Shown piece after piece: positions 8,684 to 16,199 of a stretch of 64,000 bases of DNA. Every line of letters starts with the position of its first letter. The stretch's first letter is position 1. Where the stretch lies: positions 17,015-81,014 of the forward strand of contig DXLO01000006.1 in the NCBI GenBank assembly GCA_019414665.1, given 5' to 3'. Below the pieces are notes generated by a model, which made no database searches, was not told where the DNA came from, and saw only the letters and a program-made list of their open reading frames with translations. The DNA is from Bacteroides sp. (GTDB taxonomy: Bacteria > Bacteroidota > Bacteroidia > Bacteroidales > Bacteroidaceae). Made by a program: the position numbers and the translations under genes.

Positions 8684-9112
8684 ATGACTATACAACAATT
8701 ATCCGTCTTCATCGAAAACAAATCGGGGACACTACAGAAAGTATTGAACTTATTGAAAGAAGCAGGCATACAGTTGATTGCCTCTACCATTGCCGATACA
8801 GTAGAGTATGGTATTTACCGTATCATCTGCTCGGAACCCAAACGCGCATACGAGACGCTGAAAGAGGCAGGAATCTCCGTGGCACTCTCCGATGTGTTCG
8901 CCATCACACTAGACAATCAGCCGGGGCGGGCGGCAGACGCCATCACCATTTTCAGTGAAGCCCAAATAGGCATTACTTATCTGTATTCCTTCCTGTTAGG
9001 AAATAAAGGCATCTTGATTTTCCGGACAGACAATCCGGACAGAGCAAGGGAAGTGATTATTCTTAATAATCTCTCTTTTGTAGCCGAAAAAGATTTATCA
9101 ACACTGATTTAA
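8684..9112 (+). CDS. Tandem ACT-domain protein
   Basis: This 142-residue protein consists of two ACT-like ligand-binding modules (about residues 1-70, beginning MTIQQLSVFIENKSGTLQKV, and 71-142, beginning FAITLDNQPGRAADA). ACT modules bind amino acids and regulate enzymes. The gene is 11 bp downstream of paaK and surely co-transcribed. The likely role is amino-acid-responsive control of the aryl-CoA ligase or of linked oxidoreductase activity (inference). No DNA-binding domain is present. Confidence 0.85.
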   Translation: MTIQQLSVFIENKSGTLQKVLNLLKEAGIQLIASTIADTVEYGIYRIICSEPKRAYETLKEAGISVALSDVFAITLDNQPGRAADAITIFSEAQIGITYLYSFLLGNKGILIFRTDNPDRAREVIILNNLSFVAEKDLSTLI

Positions 9113-9121
9113 AGTATTCCT

Positions 9122-9153
9122 TGTAGGGGCGGAGCTGCGTGTCCGCCCCCACA
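9122..9153. terminator. GC-rich bidirectional hairpin between ACT gene and hybrid regulator
   Basis: TGTAGGGGCGGA at 9122-9133 pairs with TCCGCCCCCACA at 9142-9153, with one mismatch in 12 bp and an 8-nt loop. It sits between converging genes, 2 bp beyond the hybrid regulator stop, and lacks a strong T-run. Confidence 0.65.
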
Positions 9154-9154
9154 A

Positions 9155-11881
9155 TTATCCTCTGCGTTTCAAGAAATCCGTAGGACTTTCTCCGAAATAT
9201 TCCTTGTAACACTTGGTAAAATAAGAAGGAGATGTAAAACCTACCTCATACGTTATCTCGGATATGGTTTTCTCAGAAGAAGCCAACAAAGAAGCAGCTT
9301 TCTTTAATCTGGCAATACGCACCAGTTCATTGGGAGAATAATTGGTAAGTGCCTTAATCTTACGATAAAGCTGCACCCTGCTTAATCCCATCTTACTGCC
9401 TAATTCTTCCACACTTAACTCAGAATCTATCAAATTTGCTTCTATCAGCTCTCTGAAGCGCTCCACAAATCCTTTATCCACCTCGCTTACAGACTCTTTA
9501 GACAAAGTAATCTTATCTCCGAAAAACTGTTTCAACCGCTTATGGTTATCAATCAGATTCCGAAGACGCACCAGTAACAATTTGGAATTAAAAGGTTTGG
9601 AAATATAAGAATCCGCTCCACATTCAAACCCCTGTATCCGCTGTTCATCCAAAGAACAGGCAGTAAGCAACATCACCGGAATATGAGAAGTCTGTAATTC
9701 CATTTTCAGCTTCCTGCAACATTCCAATCCGTCCATCACCGGCATCATCACATCACAGATAATGGCATCAGGCACATATTTCATAGCTTTCTTTAATCCG
9801 GCATGTCCGTCGGCAGCCTCTATCACCGTATATTCCTCTTTCAATAATGATTTCACATAGCCACGTACATCCGCATTATCGTCAATTATCAAGATGCATT
9901 CCTTATTCTCATCCGGAAGCCGTTCTTCTGTTTCCGTTTCCTCCAATTCCTCCACCACCGTCGGCTGTGTAGTGTGCGGTTCCTGTATCCGATCTACAGA
10001 CTGCTCCTCCACTATCTCCATAGGAATATCCACCGTAAACACTGTTCCTTTTCCTTCCACACTGTCCACCGTTATCACCCCGCCGTGCAACTCGACAAAA
10101 GCCTTTGCCAAAGCAAGACCAATACCTGAGCCCGCATGGTTCACATCCATCTGATAAAAGCGGTCGAAAATATGCCGGATGTGCCGGACAGAGATTCCCG
10201 AACCGGTATCAGCAACTACCAGACGGACATATCTTCTATTTTCCTCCTTTATTAAAGTAGAAAGTGTGACAGTGATAGTTCCATTCTCCGGGGTAAACTT
10301 AAACGCATTGGACAACAAATTAAAATAGACACGTTCCATCTTTTCGGCATCCAACGCCATCAGACAGTCTGTCCGGTCATCGTTCACGTCCAGAACAAAA
10401 TGGATATGCTTTCTCAAAGCCAATGTTTGAAATGCATGGCTCCATTCCTGTAATTGCGCACGCAGGTCCATATTGGTTCTCACCAACTCCAGTTTACCAT
10501 TTTCATACTTACGGAAATCAAGAATCTGGTTGACCAGCCTCAACAGAATATTCACATTCTTATGTACCACTTTCAATAAGGATCGTTGCTTAGAGGTCAA
10601 GTCTTTATCCTCTAAAAGCTGTTCCACCGGATCGGCAACCAAAGTAAGCGGAGTACGGAAATCATGAGAAACATTCGTAAAGAAGACCAGTTTGGCATGA
10701 GTCGCCTCTTCCAACTGCTTGGAGAGGCTGATCAGTTGGTCGCGTTGTTCCTCCAATTGTTTCTTTTGACGGGATAACTCCATGTTCATCCGGTTCTTTG
10801 TCCAATACGCACGGACGATGATCGCCAATAAGGCAGCAAACAGTAACAGGATAATCAGACATGCATACAGAAACATGGTCTGGGCAGAGTATCTTGACCA
10901 ATATTCGTCCACCTGATTATTCAGCCGTTCTATCTTTCCGTCCTGTTCGGCAATGTGGTCTGTCTGCAACTGCATGACACGGGCATTCGTTTTATCAACA
11001 AGGGCTGTTGATAACTTAGTATCCCGTTCATACGGACGCTTCTCCAAAATATCCATCGCCACCTGCATCACTTTATCTCCTCCGGTAGGGTAAATAAAAG
11101 TGGCATCCAACACTCCTTCCAGTACCTGCTCCACTCCATACCCCTTGCCAGGCAACGCATCAATACCGACAAACAACATTTCCTTTTCCAACTGTCGCTG
11201 TCTGGCCGACAAATAAGCCCCGACAGCCATGCGGTCATTTTGGGCAAAAACCAGATTTATATCCTTATTGTCTTGAAGTATGGAATCCATTTTCTCCCCA
11301 GCCACACTTTGCAGCCAGGCTCCGTCCACGCTGGCGGTAATTTCTATTCCAGGCTCTGCCTTCAAGGCATCCGCCAATCCTCTATGACGCTCCATAGCCG
11401 GAGTGGAACCTTCCAGTCCCGTTATCTCCAAAATCTTCCCTTTTCCACCCAAACGGTTCACAATATATTGTCCCACATCTTTGCCAATCTCACAATTATC
11501 AGCACCCACAAAAGCCGTATAACGGTCCGACAAAATCTTACGGTCAATTACCACAACAGGTATTCCCAGCCCGTATGCCTTCTCCACAACAGGAGTGACA
11601 GCCGCCGCCTCATTCGGAGCGACAATCAATAAATCAACTTTCCTGTCAATAAAATAGTTGATATCTTCTATCTGATTCCGGCTATTATCTTTCGCGGTAC
11701 GGATCTCCACCTCCACCCCATCATAAAACAAGGCTTCACGTACAATTTCATGATTCATTTTATGCCGCCATTCGTCATCACTACATTGTGAAACACCAAT
11801 GTAATAGCGCGTATGTTTCTGACTGCACGATGTCAGAATTCCCATAAGGCATAAAATCAAAAACAAAAGATGTTTTTTCAT
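9155..11881 (-). CDS. Hybrid two-component system sensor/regulator with sugar-binding periplasmic domain (fructose-type HTCS)
   Basis: Start ATG 11881 gives 908 residues. Domains in order: signal/lipobox-like leader (LTSC), periplasmic-binding-protein fold of the ribose/fructose type (about 25-315), one membrane helix (about 335-359), histidine kinase with H-box NVSHDFRTPL (His about 406), ATPase boxes (NLLSNAFKF, DTGSGI, GSGIGLALAKAF), a receiver domain (IDDNADVRGY, CDVMMPVMDG) and a C-terminal AraC helix-turn-helix. The B. thetaiotaomicron relative of this architecture (BT1754) binds fructose and induces the fructan locus. The adjacent fructokinase, permease and GH32 genes support the same role here. 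It has its own promoter. Confidence 0.93.
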   Translation of the reverse strand: MKKHLLFLILCLMGILTSCSQKHTRYYIGVSQCSDDEWRHKMNHEIVREALFYDGVEVEIRTAKDNSRNQIEDINYFIDRKVDLLIVAPNEAAAVTPVVEKAYGLGIPVVVIDRKILSDRYTAFVGADNCEIGKDVGQYIVNRLGGKGKILEITGLEGSTPAMERHRGLADALKAEPGIEITASVDGAWLQSVAGEKMDSILQDNKDINLVFAQNDRMAVGAYLSARQRQLEKEMLFVGIDALPGKGYGVEQVLEGVLDATFIYPTGGDKVMQVAMDILEKRPYERDTKLSTALVDKTNARVMQLQTDHIAEQDGKIERLNNQVDEYWSRYSAQTMFLYACLIILLLFAALLAIIVRAYWTKNRMNMELSRQKKQLEEQRDQLISLSKQLEEATHAKLVFFTNVSHDFRTPLTLVADPVEQLLEDKDLTSKQRSLLKVVHKNVNILLRLVNQILDFRKYENGKLELVRTNMDLRAQLQEWSHAFQTLALRKHIHFVLDVNDDRTDCLMALDAEKMERVYFNLLSNAFKFTPENGTITVTLSTLIKEENRRYVRLVVADTGSGISVRHIRHIFDRFYQMDVNHAGSGIGLALAKAFVELHGGVITVDSVEGKGTVFTVDIPMEIVEEQSVDRIQEPHTTQPTVVEELEETETEERLPDENKECILIIDDNADVRGYVKSLLKEEYTVIEAADGHAGLKKAMKYVPDAIICDVMMPVMDGLECCRKLKMELQTSHIPVMLLTACSLDEQRIQGFECGADSYISKPFNSKLLLVRLRNLIDNHKRLKQFFGDKITLSKESVSEVDKGFVERFRELIEANLIDSELSVEELGSKMGLSRVQLYRKIKALTNYSPNELVRIARLKKAASLLASSEKTISEITYEVGFTSPSYFTKCYKEYFGESPTDFLKRRG

Positions 11882-11905
11882 GTTCCTCAAGGTATTTATA
11901 GATAA

Positions 11906-11937
11906 CAAAGATAAAAGGTAACCGCTAATAAAACAAA
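11906..11937 (-). promoter_or_regulatory. Promoter of the hybrid regulator
   Basis: On the minus strand, TTTG (11934-11937), 20 bp spacer, then TATCTTTG (11906-11913): a full Bacteroidetes -33/-7 promoter. The -7 box overlaps the upstream part of the longer open frame, supporting ATG 11881 as start. Confidence 0.75.
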
Positions 11938-11965
11938 CATCTGCAAGAGAAAGTAAAAAAAGAAC

Positions 11966-12016
11966 ATCGCGAAGAACCTGATTACATCTACTTTGTATTT
12001 ACAGGTTCTTCGCGAT
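11966..12016. terminator. 15-bp perfect inverted repeat downstream of fructokinase
   Basis: ATCGCGAAGAACCTG at 11966-11980 is the exact complement of 12002-12016, with a 21-nt AT-rich loop. It lies about 60 bp after the fructokinase stop and about 30 bp upstream of the hybrid-regulator -33 box. It can end the GH32-permease-kinase transcript, since A/T-rich sequence follows on the minus strand. Confidence 0.65.
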
Positions 12017-12076
12017 ACAGCCTCAGACAATATGATTTCCAATCCAATTTGAATGAGTATCCGCAACCATTAAAAT

Positions 12077-12964
12077 TTAAATCAACTCATTCTTTAAACG
12101 AGCCGGCAACTCAGGCATAGCCCCGTTTTGCGTACATACGTATGCAGAAACCTCAACAGCCAGTTTATGCGCCTCGGCAACCGGCTTTCCCTTCAAAATA
12201 GCAGCTACAAAAGTCGCCGTGAACGAATCGCCCGCACCTACCGTATCGGCCACCTCCACCTTCGGAGTCTCTACAAATGAAATCTCACCCGGAGTAAAGA
12301 CATAACTGCCATTGACACCACACGTTAAAATCAACATCTTCAGATTATATTTCGCCAACAGAATCCAGCATTTATCCTGCAAGTCTATGCCGGGATAACC
12401 GAACATACGGCTCACTGTGACCAACTCCTCGTCATTAATCTTTAAAATATTACATTTTTTCATCGAGTTGCAAAGAATCTCCTTCGTATAGAAACCTTGG
12501 CGCAAATTCACATCGAAAATTTTACATTGTCCTTCTCCTTCGGGCATCACATCCAGAAAACGGTTGATTGTTTCCCTTGAAACCACACTACGCTGTGCCA
12601 ACGAGCCGAAGCATACGGAACGGGTATTCTTTGCCAACTCTTCCAAAGCAGGTGTAAAAGGTATATTATCCCAAGCCACCCCTTCTTTTATATCATACAT
12701 AGGTACCCCATTAGGGTCCAGTTCCACCTGTACGGTTCCTGTGGGATAAGGCACTTTCTCTATCTGATACTTCAAGTTCTTGCCATCAAAATTCTCAAGT
12801 ATCTCATTACCCAGCTTGTCATCGCCAATCGCACTGACCACCCGGCTGTCAAAACCGAATTGTGACACATGATAAGCGAAGTTTGCCGGAGCACCACCAA
12901 TTTTCTTTCCTTCGGGCAGCACATCCCATAGTGCCTCACCCATTCCTACGATGATTTGATTCAT
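12077..12964 (-). CDS. Fructokinase (PfkB/ribokinase family)
   Basis: The enzyme phosphorylates cytoplasmic sugar, most likely fructose, for entry into glycolysis. Start ATG 12964 gives 295 residues; a GTG four codons earlier is the alternative. PfkB signature 1 is seen as GGAPANFAYHVSQFG (about residues 23-37). Signature 2, DTVGAGDSFTATFVA, holds the catalytic Asp (about residue 250). It is the third gene of the GH32-permease-kinase operon. In the B. thetaiotaomicron fructan locus an equivalent kinase lies next to the fructose importer. Sugar specificity is inferred from context. Confidence 0.9.
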   Translation of the reverse strand: MNQIIVGMGEALWDVLPEGKKIGGAPANFAYHVSQFGFDSRVVSAIGDDKLGNEILENFDGKNLKYQIEKVPYPTGTVQVELDPNGVPMYDIKEGVAWDNIPFTPALEELAKNTRSVCFGSLAQRSVVSRETINRFLDVMPEGEGQCKIFDVNLRQGFYTKEILCNSMKKCNILKINDEELVTVSRMFGYPGIDLQDKCWILLAKYNLKMLILTCGVNGSYVFTPGEISFVETPKVEVADTVGAGDSFTATFVAAILKGKPVAEAHKLAVEVSAYVCTQNGAMPELPARLKNELI

Positions 12965-12991
12965 GATATTATTCACTGTTTACAATTAAAA

Positions 12992-14152
12992 TCATTTCTT
13001 TATTTTCAAGGTATACATCAACAAATAGATAACTCCGACAGTCATCACCGCCACAGCGCCACTCTGCCCCATGGCATCACCGGCAACTCCCATGGCCAAC
13101 GGAAATACCGTACCGCCGAACAGCCCCATAATCATCAATCCGGAAACTTCATTTTTCTTTTCGGGCATGGCAAACAATGCCTGCGAGAATATAATAGAGA
13201 ACACATTGGAGTTACCGAAACCAATCATGGCAATGCAAATATAAATAATTGTTTCCGAATGGAATATAAATAATCCCACCATTGCCAGCAACATGAACAC
13301 GACACTGAGAGCAAAGAAAGACTTTGCAGAAGCCTTTTGCAAGATAAAGGCTCCGAGGAAGCAACCCACCGTACGGAAAATAAAATAAAGACTTGTTGCA
13401 AAACCGGCCTCAGCCAATGTCATATCCAAACGCTCCATCAAGATTTTAGGAGCCGTTGTATTCGTACCGACATCAATACCGACATGGCACATGATCCCAA
13501 TGAAAGACAAGAGAATAAACGGTTTTCCCAACAAGGAAAAGCACGCTTTGAAGCCGGACGCTTTATCGGGTTTCTCTTCCTCAATAGGGGTCAGCCCCAA
13601 CAACACGATGGCAAAAACGGCTATCACCATATAAACAGGAAATAATACCCGCCAGCCAAGCCCGAAAGTAGGAATAGCCTGCATCGCTCCCCACATGGCA
13701 ATGTAAGGGGCAAGAAAGGAAGCAATAGCTTTTACAAACTGACCGAAAGTCAATGTACTTGCCAACTTTTCCCCCGCAATAATATTACTCAGCAACGGAT
13801 TCAAAGAGGTTTGCATCAACGCATTACCGATACCCAGTAAAGAGAAAGAAATCAACATAAGCGTATAGCCGTCGCCGAATATAGGGAGCAGCAAAGAGGC
13901 AAAAGTGACAATCAGACTCAGAAGAACTGTCTTCTTACGCCCTATCTTATTCATCAGAATACCTGTAGGTACAGAGAAAATCAGGAACCAGAAGAAGACC
14001 AAGGAAGGAAATATATTGGCTTGAGAGTCTGTCAGATCCAGATCCGCTTTTACATAATTCGATGCAATCCCCACTAGGTCTACAAATCCCATGGCGAAGA
14101 AACACAGCATCACCGGAATTAATTTGGCATACAGATTTTTATTGCTATTCAT
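12992..14152 (-). CDS. MFS sugar permease (FucP-like, probable fructose importer)
   Basis: This 386-residue integral membrane protein has about 12 hydrophobic segments. Its start (AKLIPVMLCFFAMGFVDLVG) and the loop MNKIGRKKTVLLS, matching the conserved MFS loop 2-3 motif, place it with FucP-type sugar:proton symporters of Bacteroidetes. It lies 15 bp after the GH32 stop and 27 bp before the kinase ATG. Inferred role: inner-membrane uptake of fructose released in the periplasm by the GH32 enzyme. Confidence 0.9.
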   Translation of the reverse strand: MNSNKNLYAKLIPVMLCFFAMGFVDLVGIASNYVKADLDLTDSQANIFPSLVFFWFLIFSVPTGILMNKIGRKKTVLLSLIVTFASLLLPIFGDGYTLMLISFSLLGIGNALMQTSLNPLLSNIIAGEKLASTLTFGQFVKAIASFLAPYIAMWGAMQAIPTFGLGWRVLFPVYMVIAVFAIVLLGLTPIEEEKPDKASGFKACFSLLGKPFILLSFIGIMCHVGIDVGTNTTAPKILMERLDMTLAEAGFATSLYFIFRTVGCFLGAFILQKASAKSFFALSVVFMLLAMVGLFIFHSETIIYICIAMIGFGNSNVFSIIFSQALFAMPEKKNEVSGLMIMGLFGGTVFPLAMGVAGDAMGQSGAVAVMTVGVIYLLMYTLKIKK

Positions 14153-14167
14153 GGCTTTATACTTAGT

Positions 14168-16051
14168 TTACAAACCTAACTTATATATTGTGAAATTTGA
14201 AATCTTCATCTCTCCTCCTTTACTATAAAAACGCAAAGAGTTATAAGGTTCATTCGGGAATACCAGATTAGTCATGGCAACGCGGCCACCGTCAACAAAC
14301 AACTCCACACTTCCATTATCCACAAAAACTTGAATTTTATGTGCCTTCGCGGTGTTTATCGGAGCCCAAGTACCCAAAGCAAAATCATTTTTATAATTCA
14401 CCGTAACCTCTTTATAACGAGCATAACTTTCTTCAGTATCCAAATCATGCGGTTTTACCTTCTTGCCAAAATCTACAATACCACTTTCCGCACGGTCCAT
14501 TACCACACGTCCCTCCGAAGCGTCCAAATAAATCTTCACCTTCTCACCCAAACTGTTCAGCAATTCAAAACCAGCCTCTTTACCAGCCGACACCAGTTGC
14601 AATTCCAGTTCAAAAGCGCCGTCGTTATTTTCAAAAAGTGTTTCTAAACGCTTCTCGCCATTTACTGTAAAATCATCCAGCTTTTTAGAATCTTTCCGCA
14701 AGTGCTCCGTTTCCTTTACCGGTGCGGCACTCAGATAAAGCTGTTTGTCTTCTCCCGTATACAGACTCAGCTCACGTGGCAAAGCATTGGCACTGCGGAA
14801 CTGTTGTATAGGAGTATAGTTAGCATACTGCCAGTTGCTCATCCAAGGTACGGCAATGACACGGTCGCCGGTATTCGAGAAACAAACAGTGGCATAATGG
14901 TCTTTTCCCCAGTCGAGCCATTTCACCACCTCGGGTTTCGTATCACATACAAACTGATGCCCGTCAAAGTCGCCTGTAAAATACATCGTACCGCTGCCTC
15001 CATAGACAAATCCCGGATTGATATTGACAATCATCACCCATTTCATCCTGGTCCGGTCACCATCTACAGGCAGTTGGATGAAATCCGGACATTCGAACTG
15101 ATTGGGCTGAGGACCAAATCCTTCTCCAAACTCACTCATGTATTCCCATTGCTTCAAGTTGGCAGACGAATAAAAACGCATATTCTTATCCGCACTGACA
15201 ATCATAATCCATTTCTGTTCGGGTTCATACCAAAAGACCTTCGGGTCACGGAAATTCTGTAGTCCGTCAAACGGAGTAAGAACCGGATTCTGTTCATACT
15301 TCGTATAAGTACGCCCGTTGTCCGTACTGTATGCCATACTTTGCACCTGGCTCTGCCCACCGGGTATATTACGGTGCGAAGTATAAAAAGCGACAATTGT
15401 ATTTTCACCGTAGCCTGCGCTGTTCTCTTTATCCACAATGGCACTTCCCGAAAAGATATGCCCCAATGTATCACGGGCAATCGCCGGGTCAAGATGCTCC
15501 CAATGAACCAAATCCTTGCTCACGGAATGTCCCCAGTGCATATTTCCCCATACGGAGCCGTATGGATTATATTGAAAATAAAGGTGATATTCACCGTCTT
15601 TATAAACCAGTCCGTTGGCATCATTCATCCAGCCATAAAGCGGAGTGTGATGATAAACCGGACGGAACTTATCCCTGTTTGCCGTATCAAATGTATCCGA
15701 AACCCGGATGCTGTCCCAACACAGCGCATCTGCCGCCACCTTCTTTATAATGACAGTAGCTTCCTCACTTCCCTGAGGCAAGGCAAACGGAACATAATAT
15801 TCAACGCTGTCTGTAGCCAGACGCACATCCATATCGGTATCTGCGGGGCTCCCAGTATCCAGCCTTACCAGTCCTTCCTTGCTGCTCTCCTGAATCGGAA
15901 GCAACAAATAGTTAGCGGGACGGGCAATATGTACGATTGTCACCGTATCTCCCTGATGTTCGAAAACCAGGTCATTTTTTTGTGACTGACAAGAAACAGC
16001 GCCTCCTGTAAAGGCTAAACCTAATGCAAGGTTAACAAGATTTGTTTTCAT
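14168..16051 (-). CDS. GH32 fructan hydrolase lipoprotein (levanase/inulinase/invertase)
   Basis: Start ATG 16051 gives 627 residues; the frame is open 31 codons further but those cover the promoter. The protein begins with a lipobox (GGAVSC, Cys21), so it is membrane-anchored. GH32 catalytic motifs are intact: WMNDANG (nucleophile Asp about 144), RDPKVFWY (transition-state Asp about 269) and ECPDF (acid/base Glu about 320). A C-terminal beta-sandwich typical of GH32 follows (about 450-627). About 120 residues precede the catalytic domain and resemble a beta-sandwich. It is probably an exo-acting beta-fructosidase releasing fructose, but linkage preference cannot be read. Confidence 0.93.
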   Translation of the reverse strand: MKTNLVNLALGLAFTGGAVSCQSQKNDLVFEHQGDTVTIVHIARPANYLLLPIQESSKEGLVRLDTGSPADTDMDVRLATDSVEYYVPFALPQGSEEATVIIKKVAADALCWDSIRVSDTFDTANRDKFRPVYHHTPLYGWMNDANGLVYKDGEYHLYFQYNPYGSVWGNMHWGHSVSKDLVHWEHLDPAIARDTLGHIFSGSAIVDKENSAGYGENTIVAFYTSHRNIPGGQSQVQSMAYSTDNGRTYTKYEQNPVLTPFDGLQNFRDPKVFWYEPEQKWIMIVSADKNMRFYSSANLKQWEYMSEFGEGFGPQPNQFECPDFIQLPVDGDRTRMKWVMIVNINPGFVYGGSGTMYFTGDFDGHQFVCDTKPEVVKWLDWGKDHYATVCFSNTGDRVIAVPWMSNWQYANYTPIQQFRSANALPRELSLYTGEDKQLYLSAAPVKETEHLRKDSKKLDDFTVNGEKRLETLFENNDGAFELELQLVSAGKEAGFELLNSLGEKVKIYLDASEGRVVMDRAESGIVDFGKKVKPHDLDTEESYARYKEVTVNYKNDFALGTWAPINTAKAHKIQVFVDNGSVELFVDGGRVAMTNLVFPNEPYNSLRFYSKGGEMKISNFTIYKLGL

Positions 16052-16098
16052 GAAGTATAGGATATTAAAAGTTTTGTTTGATTGTTTTTCGTTATCGG

Positions 16099-16140
16099 CA
16101 AAGTTAACGGAAACCTGCCTTACCGGCTGAAACATTTGTT
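16099..16140 (-). promoter_or_regulatory. Promoter of the GH32 operon with candidate regulator site
   Basis: On the minus strand, -7 box TAACTTTG is at 16099-16106, about 48 bp from ATG 16051. AAACATTTGTT (plus-strand reading) at 16130-16140 lies 23 bp further upstream. The same 11-mer occurs 24 bp beyond the -7 box of the TonB receptor promoter. It is a candidate binding site for the hybrid regulator (inference). Confidence 0.55.
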
Positions 16141-16199
16141 TCATTCTTATGTATAAATGTTACTTTTCCACCATAAAGAAGAATTAAATCCCTCTTGAA

